Shown: positions 1 through 12,842 of the stretch, piece after piece
How the letters are laid out: every line of letters starts with the position of its first letter
Numbering within the stretch: the stretch's first letter is position 1
From: Ceriagrion tenellum
Taxonomy: Eukaryota; Arthropoda; Insecta; Odonata; Coenagrionidae
Length of the DNA: 64,000 nt
Direction of reading: 5' to 3'
Assembly: GCA_963169105.1 (NCBI GenBank)
Contig: OY720641.1
Span: 6,835,258-6,899,257, forward strand
Position numbers and translations under genes: made by a program
Notes under the pieces: generated by a model
The model's database searches: none
What the model was told of the DNA's origin: nothing
Seen by the model: the letters and a program-made list of their open reading frames with translations, nothing else

Positions 1-3000
1 TAGTTTGCCTTACAACCAATTAATTGTCCTTGTTGAAATTATGGTGTAACAAGATATTTTTTGCGGTAAAGTTCAGGCTTTAATTTAAAACGGATTCTAT
101 CATTTTTTTTCTGAAAACGCCAGTTCTCTGCCATGCCTTGTTCACCACCAGATAATTATTCACTTGAATTCACTTGAAGACAATGTTATATCTAGTTTCT
201 ATAAAAAATGGAAATATACAAATTTGGACCAGAGAGATATTAAAAGTACATCATTTCATCGCGATATAATTGTTTTAAACAAAGGCAAAGATGGTCGCGC
301 GAGACGTCATGAAAGACGGTCAAACGATGACTTGCAACTAACGCAGACCCCATCACACCAAAATTTCCTACAATGTTCCGTTTTATATGTTACCCCTCAC
401 CAGTCTTCACACCTTGCACCAAAATACCTCCCCTCATTCGATAGCGCTGACTTTAAAATCCTCTGAACATCCTCTCACACTGCCTAAACGATACACAACG
501 ATAAATATATATATTTTTTCCTCCAAAAATTTTTGTATTCTAAGACATTTTTTTCATTACGGTGTAATTATAAGATCTTTCCTAGTTAAGAGACTAAAAA
601 AATTATTTTTCAACAAAAGTCATTTTAGTATTTGTCAACTATCGGCTTACCCCACGGAAGCAAGATGGTACCCCAATTGATTTGCGGATAATGCGGTCAT
701 ATACAATGTGAAATGGCTAATACGTTACTAAAATTAACTATGGGAGCCGTGAGTAAGGGGATTTGGGATTTCATGTTAAAAACTCCACCAAAATACTAGG
801 TATTATGATGAATGATCAGCTGTTGTTTAATCTGTCTGTTGTTGCATTCTGGAGCTCCAAGCTCTCTTCTCGGAGTATCTTGTGAAGAAAGGAAACTATC
901 AAGGCTGTATAATGCCTCAGGTAGCATTACAAGGCAGTTTGAATTTCGGCACAAGCATAATATGTTTTTCTGAATGCTTCAATTTAAGGGGGTAACAAAA
1001 CATTTGAACACACTCAGCTCTTTAGTGAATGCTATAATAAATAAGGAAAATATTGAATTGATTCCAAATCGCTTTCCAGATGACCAATGAAGGAAAAGAC
1101 TAGACAAACCAAAAGTTTTCATTTTTAACTTAACCCTGCTTTGAGATGAGAGCGTTGATGCGTCTAAAATATGGGCTCATCTTTTACAATCCATTTTGGC
1201 CCTCGTTAATATATAGATTTTCCACCCTCAATTCAACATCAATTATTAAACTCTTCCAGAATTTAACCGAGTGGGCTAAGTGGGTTTCTCCAAGCGTCAG
1301 GCTGTTTTTTTCTACTCGCCACTAACAACACATATTTGCTCATGCAATAGTTTTGCTGCACGGCCATACAATCAATTGCTGATGATGTTACTAAAACGCA
1401 GAACCATATCCGCATACAAAAATCATTGGAGGAATTGATTATCAGCGTTGAAATGTTACCCTTTGTTTCAAGGAAAAAAGCTTCCACAAAGCTACGTCTC
1501 AGACTGTCAACTTTCTGCACAACTCTCATAACGGATCGCGGGTTCACAGAAATATCTCCAACTCACTGGGAATTAAAACCCGCGCCTTTGGGATGCGACA
1601 GCTATAATCTAGTCACTGCACAAATCTTAAACTCTGGGAATTCTGGGGTTCCCCTAGGAAAAGTGAGCGAGGAGAACGAGAAAAAAAATTGCCAAGATCT
1701 CCTGGAGAGGGAGATTTATAATTGTTTGCCTCCACAAATGAATGTTTTCAGCCCAGCATCCTGGAGGTCCTAGCTCTCTTCCACCTTCCACTCTCCGGGC
1801 AATTAAAACGCCCTAAATGGCCACGTCCGCTCACGGATTCTTCCCTCTTATACAGCACGACCGTCGCCACCTAACTCCCTCAACGGACCAACCACCACCC
1901 ACCACATGCTCGCACCCCTTCCTCCTTCACCCCTCGTGGCAGCCCCGCCCCTTCTCCTCCTCTCACCCCCCTCCGTCCCGCCCACCCGCTTTTACGATCT
2001 CCAACTGGTGAAGAACAAACATTTCCTTAAGGCTCATAAGTGGTGGCCATCTTACTAGCTCCGGTATAGAGGGAAGCGGGGAACTCACGGGAAAGGAAAT
2101 GGGTAGCTTTTGGAAGAATGGGGAAGTTTTGTTCAGTGTTGGTGCGGAAGAGGTAGGAGGAGGTTGGAGCGAACGAAAATGGCCATGGTGCATTTTGGTA
2201 GGGTGGGTGAGAAGGGGTAAGAGGAAGGATGGAGGGGAACGGGAAGATATTTTAGGCTTTGTGTATGGTGAGGGAAGGATGATAGCTGGGGTAAAGAAGA
2301 GGAATTGGTTCAAAGGAGGGAGTAGGAAGAGACTAGAATAAAGGAGGTGGGAAAGAGGACGAAAGTGAATGGGAGGAAGTCACAAAGATTCGGATAGGAC
2401 AAAAGGAATGGGGATGAAAAAGGTTGGGGAGAGAGTGCAGTAAGGGAGGAGAAGAGTAGGTAGGCAGACAGGGGAGGTAAATTATACCGGTAATTTTGGA
2501 GGAAAATTCGGAGGAAGGGAGGCAAAAAAAAGACAATTTTCACCTACTACACCGCACGGCCACAATGATAATTCACCAAGACTTCCACATCCAGCTTAAT
2601 TGTGGAGGTTAGCGCAGGAGGCTCTACCGGAAAGTTCTGTATTTTTTTACTCAAGCTCACAAACGATTCCTTCACCCGAGAGCGGATTCAGTGCCGGATC
2701 AAATATTTGTTCGTTAAAACAGGCCAAGGCTTGCGCTCATTCCAAGGGCTGATTCTCGACTAGCGCAATTGAAGTACTGCAGCCTCGTATTTTAGCTACC
2801 AAAATAAAGATAATTCGTCTAAGAGGACGGTTGCAACTGCAAGGTACAATTAAAGTTTCAATCTGGTCGTACTAGTTCAGTTGAATTAAAGATGTAGGAC
2901 ATTGTCAAAAAGAAACATCGAGGTCTCATGAGGAACATCTTGAGTTATATTACCGTAATTCCAGTTCTAAAATATATTTGTTTGCTATTTGGTATGTACA

Positions 3001-3778
3001 CGAGTTTACTCAGACTACCGTCATCCAATAGCAAATTGTGATTCTATTCGTGATAATACCAACCAGAAACTGAATTCTTTTGTTAATACCGTGAAAACTG
3101 TACACTCATCTACTGATATAAGTTATAATTATACATTTATATAAAGTAACATCCCAATTACATAAATTTAATTCTGGTGTTTTCATACCGCATTATGGTA
3201 ATAAGATATAGTTCACTTGCAAATTTTGAGCAACTAACATTTTATGACTCAATAAATGAAATCATGCGGTTTGAGTAATAGACTATTACATTAATCACGC
3301 ATACATAATAATCAGTTATAGCGCCCAACTTTTACTCCTAAGATTCAGAAATTAAAGATAAGATAAAGTAACCAGTTAACGACTACATCAATTTTAAAAA
3401 TAAGAGCAATAAAACAGGGAATCTTCTCCCATATGTAACCTAACTATATTAGAATAACCATTATTTAGACGCTAGCTACGGTAAATAATAAAAAATTCAT
3501 CAACAGAAACCATCATGTATTAATCCTAAGCCATTTTGTTAAGGGCGAGACAAAAATTACATTCTAGCTCCATTTTAAGGCATTTTATTCTCGAAATATC
3601 GTCCATAATCCAAAAGCTTAAGCTGATTTGACTAACTCAGCGTAATATAAATGTCAAGCAATTCTTAACCCATTACTTAAATCCATTTTGATGGGTGTTT
3701 TAAGATATGAGAAGTGCTTTTTTAGCGTATTAGACTCTCGAAAATGAACGATATTCTTTGTCACAAAAATAATTCTTG
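1..3778. other. Unassigned AT-rich intergenic DNA with a purine-rich block
   Basis: I see no supportable gene here. The open frames are short, overlap on both strands and resemble no family. About 1760-2010 is C-rich on the plus strand. About 2040-2545 is strongly purine-rich (GGA/GAA runs), which opens spurious Pro/Ser/Phe-rich frames on the minus strand. About 2550-3778 is plain AT-rich DNA. Confidence 0.6.
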
Positions 3779-4000
3779 TCAAAGCAAATACGTGCAGACG
3801 AAAACCCATATTTTCATATTAGTTTTAGGACCAACGTGTTCATGCCAATTGTAAATCATTGCTGACTTCCCTGGCCTTTGTTCACAATTTTCAATGGGCT
3901 CCTTCGAAGTGCACCTACAATACGTAGAGGCATCAGTTCCTCTTACTGTCCCATTGCACGGTCCCATAAACCCATTCACATCGCAGTAAGTCTGCATTTT
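3779..4000 (-). CDS. Possible terminal exon of a small cysteine-rich protein
   Basis: Read on the minus strand, a splice-acceptor-like AG (in ...aaaaatgcag) is followed by an open frame in phase 0 that starts Thr-Tyr-Cys. It runs about 70 codons to a TGA at 3779. The frame has six cysteines: one at the start, one about eight residues later, then a Cys-Arg-Cys triplet, one after 'EPIEN', and one near the end. Most of it is not low-complexity, and its balanced composition differs from the Phe/Ile/Leu-rich chance frames around it. I do not recognise the family. No upstream exon was found, the pyrimidine tract before the acceptor is weak, and the last residues are hydrophobic. An ATG-started frame also exists from 4030. 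It could be a real last exon of a secreted protein, an exon relic or chance. Confidence 0.22.
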   Translation of the reverse strand, partial: KMQTYCDVNGFMGPCNGTVRGTDASTYCRCTSKEPIENCEQRPGKSAMIYNWHEHVGPKTNMKIWVFVCTYLL

Positions 4001-4030
4001 TGGTAAGTGAAGCATTGAAGTTTGTTGCAT

Positions 4031-7000
4031 TTATACTTAAGTGAAATCTCAAGGGAGTAGAAATTAAAAACTACACCAAGATTCTTTGCCAGGTCATTGC
4101 GTACCATGATAAAACTTTCTTTTATAATGGCCAACACAAGAGACGTGGGTTAAAAACCTTTTATACGCGCATCAATAATGAGGTCTGAAAAAAGTTTATC
4201 AGAAATGCAGTGCGTTCGACGATTAAAGTTTTACTTTAAGTAAAAATGGTACCAAATATTGATCAAAAAATAAATTGGTTATTAAAACATAATAGTTACA
4301 ATTTCATAAATTGGAAAGATTTTTATTAGAACAGAAAGGATAGGCTATAATTTTTTTAATGTGGCAGATACCGTAGATCCGTGTAATTGAAAATAAACTA
4401 AATACCTTTTAGACGCGTGCGTACGTTGTCGTACTTATTTAAGCGGCAGCATTTTCCCTGTCCGTACAAATAAAGTTCTGCAACAGGCTACCAACCAAAC
4501 ACTTGTGGAGGGTAAAGAACAATACACTCAATAAAAGAAAGGCCATAATAAAAGATTATTCAGTATGATGGATAATTTTAATACTTTTTGACCAGTTAAG
4601 TAAAAGCTTTAGGTATAATTGACCATCTAAAAGTAAAAACTTTGGTCAATGTCATAAAAAGTAATGCAGTAAGTAGTAGAATATTCAGTGACTGAATTTT
4701 TCATATGCAAATGAAAGCATGAAATGGAGCATCAGTGGAAAAATCAGATTTGAATATTAGATTTTCTTATGAATAAAATGAAGTGACTGAAGTGGTAGGA
4801 AATCGAAAAAAAGGGAGTAGCAGGAAGGGCAGGAAAGAATTAAAAGAAAAATGCGAAAAGAAACATAACCAAATTATTGGTCTTAAACATCCGGTAGACG
4901 AGATAAGAGATGATGCCAAGAGAGAATTCCATTGAATGTGACAGCAAGAGGGGAGACATTTATGAAGAGCCATTTTAAAGTCAAAAAAAGGGAGAGAGTA
5001 AATTGATGAATAAGTTAAAGTAGAAAATTATGCATGAAATAGGGGACTGTTCCCGGAAAAATGATAAACAATAACCGACCAGAATAGAATTTCATTAGAA
5101 ATGAGAGTTAGAAGAGGGAATCAAAAACATGGGGTCAAAGGAAAATAAGGGTGCAAACGAGATAGGCGGAAGAAACAAGAGAGTTAACTGTACGGGTGGA
5201 AAAAATAAATGACAGAAAAGACATCATAAAGAATGCAGAAAGGAATGGCATTGAAAATCAAAAGGAAAAGCCAGAAATCCCTTCTCCACAGACATTGAGG
5301 GAGAAAAGGTTTGTTTTTTTTACAACATCCTAGAGAATTAATGAGAATAACTAAGTTCTAAAGAAATAATTTTGATGCACACCTAACAAGAATATATGAC
5401 TCTGAGGATTAGTGAATCTTTACTATTTGTACAAAGACTTCTCCTCACGAATATTAATGCCTTCATGATAATGAGGATGTCAGCATTTTTTATTCAAATG
5501 TCATTCCTTACTGTTAAAAAGTAATTGTAGTAGTCATATCATGAAAGTACCACTATGACTTAAAGTACAAGTTTATTACGTATGTAACATAATTCTGAAG
5601 ATCATTGGCCTCGAGTTATTAGTACCACTTTGCCATGAAAGCACAAAACAGGTTAATATCAACCACAATTAGTCTTTTGTTAGATAAGGGCTTAATTAGC
5701 ATCAAATACTTACAGAAATTTGGCCGATAATAAATTGTCTGGTAAAAAAACTCACGCACAAAACAAATTGACGCACTTTTTTCAAATACATCATTAGAAA
5801 ATGTAATCTGTAACACTGTTTATAAGGAAATAAAAGAAAAATTTACCCATAACTGCAGCAGCATATTAGCAGTATTTCCATAAAATCCACATTTCACGTT
5901 TCGGTTGTAAATTATTTTGTAAGTACATAAAAGAAATTGACTGCATTTACTTTTTGACGAGGTTTTGACGGTTGAACCTCGGAAGCCGGGATTTACACAG
6001 TTCTATCTTAGTTTTAAACATAACAACGTGGACTGAACAGCAATTTGTGGCCGGTGGTGACAGCAGCCGATCGTATGTTTTCAAATCCACTAAATTACGA
6101 GGACGTGTCACTTGCTAAGCTATTGGTATCGCTGATGGAAACGTTAGAATCACAGCCAAATTACGGGAATACAGATTCCATGTGGCATTCTAAGCCGTTT
6201 AAGTGTTTGCATATTGACAGATACCAAATGAATTGTTTATAAATGTTCATAATCAAAATAAACCGATTTCCATATTTATTTACTGGATAAAATAATTGTT
6301 ATTTAACATTAAAAGTATTATTTGGACATTGACATAAACAAGACGGCATTTATGGACAGCTGTCGCATATATCTCTCTAAAGTCGAAGTGTATACAAACC
6401 ATGATCATAGACTTTAGAAGCGGATAGTGTATCCGTTGCCTTCCAAGAATAGCGTACAACATTTATTAACAGCCTGATGCCTTGAGGGTGTGATGTTTAC
6501 ATTTTTGCGATTAGCATAAATAGAAATTTAGTAAATATATTAAAGAAAACTATGAGATTTGAATGAAGATATCATGATCCAAGCGGAAGAAGAAGGAGAA
6601 ACAGGAATCTGGAGACGTTAAATACGAGATTGGGAATGAATTAGAGGCTTACCTGAGTAAACAAGCCGCTTGTAAATAATATAAATAATGATAATGTTAT
6701 TTATTTCTCTCATACAATTACAAAAAAGTTATTTTTAAATTGATAACTGAATGAAGTAGGCACATCAGAAAGAAAAAAATGTCTCATAACGGGGTTTCCC
6801 TTCCTTGATTACTCAGAATGAGCACAGCGGGTTCAGATGAGTTGCATAAACACATGATGTGGTAAATTTACAAGCGACAGAAAAGAAATTCGGATAGTTT
6901 TGTATTTATAACGGAAGGGAATTGAAATACTGTGTGCATGAAAGACCGTGTGCATATATGACTGTGTGACATAAAAGACTGAATGCATATCAGTATAACG

Positions 7001-8595
7001 CATATGCTCAGTAGAACCGCCCTTCTTCTGCGATAGATTCGATTTTATCTGCATATAAAAGATTTTTGGTTTATAAACATGGTAATAAAGAAATGGAATC
7101 TTCAATTGGCAAATATGATACAAGAAAATATTTAACTTTGTAACTCTAGAGTGCATTACAGAATATTAACTTTTAAATTTATCGTAATGTCACAGGAACT
7201 TATGCATGGTAATTATTAAAGAGAAAAAATATATGACAATTTAAGATGTTTCATCAAAACTCTTAGACTGGGGCCCAATCGTTATTTATTCAAGATTTAA
7301 ATAATTTTGTATTTAGGCGAAAAATAAGAATATTTTTATTAATTTTGACTCAGATATAAGCAAATATTATACGATATGAATAATCGATAAAAAGCAAAAT
7401 GTGCAAGGAAATTATAACAAAGGTTAATGCATACTTCATGAAGAGTAAACTGAATAAGAGGGGAAAACTGTAAATATTTGAAGAGCACACAATGTAAAAA
7501 CACCAATCTTTGAATCGTGACAACAATGCATCAAGTAAAAATTTAGTAAAATAAAATATGCAGATTTATTCCAGTAGCGCATTTTATTCTGACGCACGCA
7601 ATTTGTGATAATCAAGAGTTATATATTTCAGCATGCTGATTAACACTGAGGCCCGCAACTGTTAACTGACATGGACTTTAGATTCAATTACAGATACGTA
7701 TTATGCTTCTGCTCATGAAACATAACTTTTAGCACCTAGTATTTGCTTCATGTCACAAGAAAACCTTGTCTTCTTCCTTTGAGCTAAAAACACAGCTACG
7801 AGAACTAATTGTAATATTTTTTTAACTAGAAGTTTGCAACAGCAAGTGCTCTCATCAGTGCTACTTAGGAATAAATCTATTTTACCGTACAACGAGTTAA
7901 CTTAAAGAGTAACAAGCAATGACATACGTTTTCACAAAAGATGTATTTCGTTTTTCGTTTAGCAAAGTTGCAAAATTCTGGTGTATATGCACCCGTGCGA
8001 GTGACCTCGTACCACATCATTTGTTACATGCAATGTTTGGAAATTTAATAGCATCAAGTTAATCTCAGGAAGAAAAAGAGCGAAACAAACAGAAAATTAA
8101 AGACCTTTTTCCAACGCAATTTCAAATGAGGTTACTACATTTAGGCCCTCAGACCTGCAGTATACTAGGACGTAAGAAATTAAAATAACGGAATCATCCA
8201 GAAGCAGCTATATGCAAAGATTATGGAGACTTTTACAATATTGCAGTATTGCCCGCAGAGAATTATATCCATGAGACATAAAGAGAAAAACAGAGTCCAG
8301 CAGCGGTCTTTATGCGAAATTAATATATTATCACTCTGGAAAAATACATATATTTGCGATTGCAAATATGTCATTAAATATCCTCCATTCTCTCGCATTC
8401 ATCTAAACTCTTATATTTATGCAATTTTATCATCCCCTTTCTTCCATCATTTAGAGTTGAGAAATACATAAATTCCTTATCCATATTCCTTTGCTGCTCA
8501 TTCTTCAGTATTTCTTTACCTCAAAACAACCTCCCAGGGACAATAATTTCGATTCAAATGTTGAAGAATTCACTTGGTAAAAGGTCGACATTGTA
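4031..8595. other. Unassigned AT-rich DNA
   Basis: No gene or clear mobile element is supported. About 4760-5300 is purine-rich on the plus strand (AAAG/GGA runs), which explains the minus-strand frame there. A 65-codon plus-strand frame at 6045 has reasonable composition but no recognisable motif. The rest is low-GC sequence with frequent stops. Confidence 0.55.
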
Positions 8596-8755
8596 GTAAT
8601 TACCAAACTTTGTGTCTTGCATAGATTGATATTACGAGTACAACCGGTTTCGGCATTTACGCTTTACCAGGTACAACATATGTCTTATTTACAGTGAATG
8701 CCTGTACATGTGCCTGTATAATAAATCTGTGGTTGACACAAAGTTTGGTAATTAC
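8596..8755 (-). mobile_element. Foldback element with hammerhead-like core (PLE-type remnant)
   Basis: The outer 21 bases (8596-8616) are exactly reverse-complementary to 8735-8755, and the inner parts of the arms also align imperfectly, so the 160-bp unit is an inverted repeat. Read on the minus strand, the left arm holds a degenerate hammerhead-type core. Box 1 is CTGGTAA in place of CTGANGA. It is followed by a short GC/GC hairpin, then GAA (8651-8649), the palindrome ACCGGT and a T. The four bases before box 1 (GTAC) can pair with the GTAC after the cleavage-site base, as stem I would. Such motifs are known in the terminal repeats of Penelope-like elements. No clear target-site duplication is seen. 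Assignment to PLE is inference; the inverted repeat is directly visible. Confidence 0.6.
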
Positions 8756-8949
8756 TTCGGTAGTTATATCATTTGGAGTGAAGAAAAATTGGTAACCGTA
8801 GAGAATACAACATCAAATTATACATATTAACGCACACACATTTCAGAGTGATATGATTTCGGACAACTATGAAGGACGTGTATATCAGAGTGAGATAAGT
8901 ATGAAGGAAGAGGGCCGAATATAAAAGGCGTTGATAAAAAAAACATAAA

Positions 8950-9480
8950 AAAGCCTGAAGAGGGATTTCCAAAGGTGGAGTGGTTTGAAGATAAAAAAGA
9001 AAGTCGAGATGGATGGTGGGAAGGGAGGTTGGGGGGGGGGGGAGGGGGTGAACAGGGGAGGGAGGAGGGGTTGGTGAATGGACCAGGAGAGTGTGAAAGG
9101 AAAGGCCGGGAAGAGAGAATGAGAGCGCAAGACAAAAAAGGAGGCGGGGGTGGAAAGAGAGTGTGGATGAGGAGGGATGATTTTTTTTCTAAAAAAAAGG
9201 TAGGAGCACAAAAGGGAGAGGGGGAGGATTGTTTAAATTCCGGATGTGCCGCCATTAGGACGGCGACTGGCGGGGGGTGCGTCCCTCTCTCGCGAGTCTC
9301 ACTCGCCGCCCAAACTCCCTCACCATTACTCCCCCTTCGAACCGCCTCTTCCCCGCACTCAGCCTCCTCTCCTGGACCCACCGTCGCCGGTGATGTATTT
9401 CAGGGGGAGGGACCTTTTCAAATGCTTCCGCTCGGGGCGGAGAGCACGATGCAGAGACAGAGGAGAAACACATGAAAGCA
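8950..9480. repeat. Purine-rich block followed by a CpG-rich patch
   Basis: From about 8970 to 9230 the plus strand is almost all A and G, including a run of about 12 G. From about 9240 to 9400 the composition switches to C-rich with many CpG dinucleotides. The frames on both strands (Gly/Arg/Glu-rich on plus, Pro/Ser/Phe-rich on minus) follow from this composition and are not supportable as proteins. The CpG-rich part could be a small CpG island or the GC-rich end of a repeat; I cannot tell which. Confidence 0.5.
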
Positions 9481-11680
9481 ACAGAGGGAATGAAAGAGAG
9501 GCATGAAGAGATATGGGAAATGATCAACAGCACTCACCAATCCGAAACAGTGAGCGGATTGAATATAAGGAGAGAGATTCACGCTGCTAAAAATAGGGTC
9601 GAAAATGGAATTCTTAGAGAAAGTACTGTGAAAAACATCGGCATAAGATGTCGAAAATAGATTATGAGAATATTTCATGAAACTGAGGCAACCATTTCCT
9701 CATGTTCACCCAAATAATACCATTTAAGTCATCTCAAGGGTGTGTGACTGATAGCAGAGTTTCTGAGAGAATTTTAGTGCTATAACAAATACTCTTCATG
9801 ATTTTATACATCTACTACGTTAGCTATTAATCCCTTCCGCGCCGAAACCTCACGATTGGAAACGCTTCCGCTGTTACAAATAGCATGAACCTATCCTTTA
9901 CACACTGTATAAAGCTTTGTCGAGACGACCAATCACGAGGGAACGCTGTATTAGAGACTATTCATCTGTCTTGGTTAACAAGTCAGCGGGTGGCTTTTCT
10001 CATCTGCGGGGATTCACCTTCTTACCCATTAACATTATTTCTCACAGCATGTGTATTCGTTCAACTGATAGCGTTTGCACTGTATTTTCAACAAAATATT
10101 GTTGTATACAACTAACATTTACACTGATATGTAATCCATTCTTTTTGCAGGGCGTTCTTGAATTCTCAACAGGAAATACTAGCGTTAATATTAACAAGTT
10201 AGTAATATACTGTTGTTAATATGTACTAGTTAATTAGTAGCTTGAATATTAACTGATTGAACGTATTCTTGAAATAAATAAAATTTAGGCATTAGGTTTA
10301 GGAGCTCCTTCATTTTTTTACACTAGAATTTCTGTTTGAAAATTGCATGCGATCAGTAAAACACAAGAAATCAATTTTAAAGTTTGTATGCCAGGAGAAC
10401 ATGATAACTATTAGTTTCTAAATTATGATTAGGGTTATTGATGAGTAAGGAACTCAAGCTCGGTTAACGAGGAAAGGACCCTTGCTGAGCTGGGGCGCAT
10501 TGGGTTAAAGAACCTGGAATTATTGCTTCGGCGGCCCTTCAATTCCTTTCACCCGACGTCGGCTATAGCAGATATTCGTTCGTTTGCTTAGAAAAATCCA
10601 TGTTAGCTACATCTGTCATTCGACGCGAAAGGTTTAATCGTCATTAGTTGTCAAACCTCCGTATTTCTCTTCTTTCCATTTCTGACCGTTCCACGGCTTC
10701 ATAGTTATTTGGTTCTAAACTAATAATGGTTTCTAAGTGTATTTCATCATTTATTTTTTTACTATTATTCTGCTTTATCTGCTGTTCATTCCAATAATGA
10801 AATCAGTATGCTGTTTTGCTTCACGAAGTGTCAAATGTGTTGACTTTGGTTTTGCTCAAACTCTTTGGAGTTGATGGAGCAATACATTTTGGCCTTCTCG
10901 AAAGATATATTCATTTATGCTATTTTCATATGGTGTAGTTTCAACGTAGAAGAAGATTACTCATGCACTTTCAAGAAGATATTCCATGCATCTAATGTGG
11001 TCACTAATTCGTAGGAGACTTTTCATAGATAGCCATTATTCAGGATACCCCGCTAGTTGGATGCGTCTTCTTCATCAAAAGTTTATCTACTTCTTATTCC
11101 AGGTTTTGTCGTCAAAATACGAGGTTGACTCGCATTCTTGTTTTCCTCCACGTAAGTTTCATAATTCAACATCCAACTCAATTCTCTTTCTCAATCTAAG
11201 AAGCGCGCAGTATTCAAAATTGCTGCCCCAGCGGTAGGAGCTACTTTAAATTCCCAATTGCTTAGCTATTGGCCTTTATTTTCCCATTTTTCCAATGTCC
11301 AAATCGACACGGCAACAGCAATGCTGTCGGTCGCCAAGAGGTGGCTCACTAAAAACGTATAAGAAGGGACCTTAATTTTTGGTATACACTGCTAACCTAC
11401 CTTCATCATAACATAATGAATGCAGTAACTCTTCCACTAGAATGGTGTAAAAATATTAGGTACTATTTAACGAAGAGATATTGGTCTACAAATGATAAAT
11501 TTTAGTGCTGAAGTACATTCCTTTGGTGGCAGTGCGATGGAATCTCTTTATATAACTTTTCTTATCACAATTAACGCGCGAATTGAATTTTTCAAAAACC
11601 TGTAAACATGTACATGAAACACATCGAGACAGCTAATATATTATGTATGATTTTGTACTTTCCCGGCAAATAATATTTTT
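9481..11680. other. Unassigned AT-rich DNA
   Basis: I see no gene, RNA or recognisable mobile element. The frames at 9472-9660, 9885-10219 and 10986-11237 lack family motifs and overlap others. A C-rich segment near 10490-10560 is too short to interpret. Confidence 0.5.
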
Positions 11681-11984
11681 GTAATTCTCTCGGGATCGCC
11701 ACAGGGAAATTTATAGGCAGCCGACATTTCGGGTTCCGATTCGTTACCCATTCTCAAGGCTACTGATGCGAGCTTGAAAAGACCGTTAGCAAGAGCTTAG
11801 TCCCCTCTGGTTAACGGTCCTCCACCACAACAATCGGGGATCGACCAATCCCGCCCCGCCTAGCGCCAAGTTAAACGGTCTTTTTAAGCTCGCATCAGTA
11901 GCCTTAAGAATGGGTAACGAGTCGGAACCCGAAACGTCGGCTGCCTATAAATGTCTTACCCGGTGGCGAGCTTGAGAGAATTAC
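11681..11984 (+). mobile_element. Foldback element with hammerhead-like core in both arms
   Basis: The left arm (11681-11787) and right arm (about 11874-11984) are inverted copies of each other with mismatches, separated by about 90 bp of GC-richer sequence. The right arm, read on plus, contains the bases CTTAAGA (11903-11909, against the hammerhead CTGANGA). A GGGT/ACCC hairpin follows, then GAA (11931-11933), the palindrome ACGT and a C. GTAGCC just upstream can pair with GGCTGC just downstream (one G-U pair), as a stem I. The left arm, read on minus, holds a more decayed copy with an ATGT palindrome position. TAATAT occurs close to both ends and may be a relic of a target duplication. The ACGT-C core is shared with the element at 34471-34648, suggesting a related subfamily. 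Confidence 0.65.
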
Positions 11985-12842
11985 CTAATATATTGTTTTC
12001 AGCTTTAGTCATCGATGGCAAAACCCGAGTATTTACGTTTAAGCAGAAGACTTTAGGTGTAATGGGTATCATATCCAATGACTTCCCGAAGGCCAGTCGT
12101 TTGCGATAGGCTGGGAGGTTTTGGGTTGGCAGCACTTGGAGGTGTTCGATCGGTTGGCGGCTTTGCAGGAAAGGTTTATCTCAAAGTATTGTTGAGAATG
12201 GAGCATGAAGTGGTAGGGGAGAGAAAGGGTTGAGTATTTACAATGAAGTAGCAACGAAGAGGTGGTTTGAAAAGGAGGAGAAAGTGGGGAGAAAGTGTCG
12301 AAAGAGAACGTTTAAGGAGTGGTAGTGAAATTACGTGTAAAAAATAGGCGAAAGCGAGTGTGAAGGAGGAGGGACGCCTGCAAGTATAATTCAGCATAGT
12401 GAGCGAAGCATTGTTGCTGCCAGGAATCTCTCCGAGGGATACTGGCTTTGTACATGGGGCCCCAGAGAGTCCACTCTCAGCGGGTGCCACATATTTTTGT
12501 TGGTCCATGTTAATTGAATTTTTTCCACTTGGAATCGGCCATCTTTACACCTTCACACCACCATTGTGTTTGTTGATTTTGTGTGTTCCTATTCACTCTA
12601 TTTCTATCTTTGTGTTTGAACATTTATAAGTGAAATGAAGTCATGCTTGATATAATGTTAGAGACATTTGTGATTAATTTGTAACTTGTATGCCAATACC
12701 CGGGGGAGAAATTGGACTGCTCAAAATATAATTTATAATAGTTACACAGTGTTTCATCGGAACATATAGTACGGATATTGTAATGGCAGCGGCGATACCA
12801 AGAAAAAAATCTGCTGCTTACCTTGTTTACAATATTTTTTTC
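11985..12842. repeat. Dispersed-repeat fragments and purine-rich block
   Basis: About 12007-12055 resembles a segment near 14858-14905 (shared words such as 'cgagtattta'). About 12190-12380 is purine-rich on plus. About 12540-12590 resembles 59282-59330, sharing the word 'cttcacaccaccattgtgtt'. These are short matches found by eye and indicate dispersed repeats of unknown class. A 110-codon minus-strand frame across 12176-12508 spans these repeats and is not supported as a gene. Confidence 0.4.

Noticed and set aside
8827..9381. 184-codon minus-strand frame opposite a 166-codon plus-strand frame
   Set aside because: Both come from the same purine-rich and CpG-rich DNA, are low-complexity and have no family motif.
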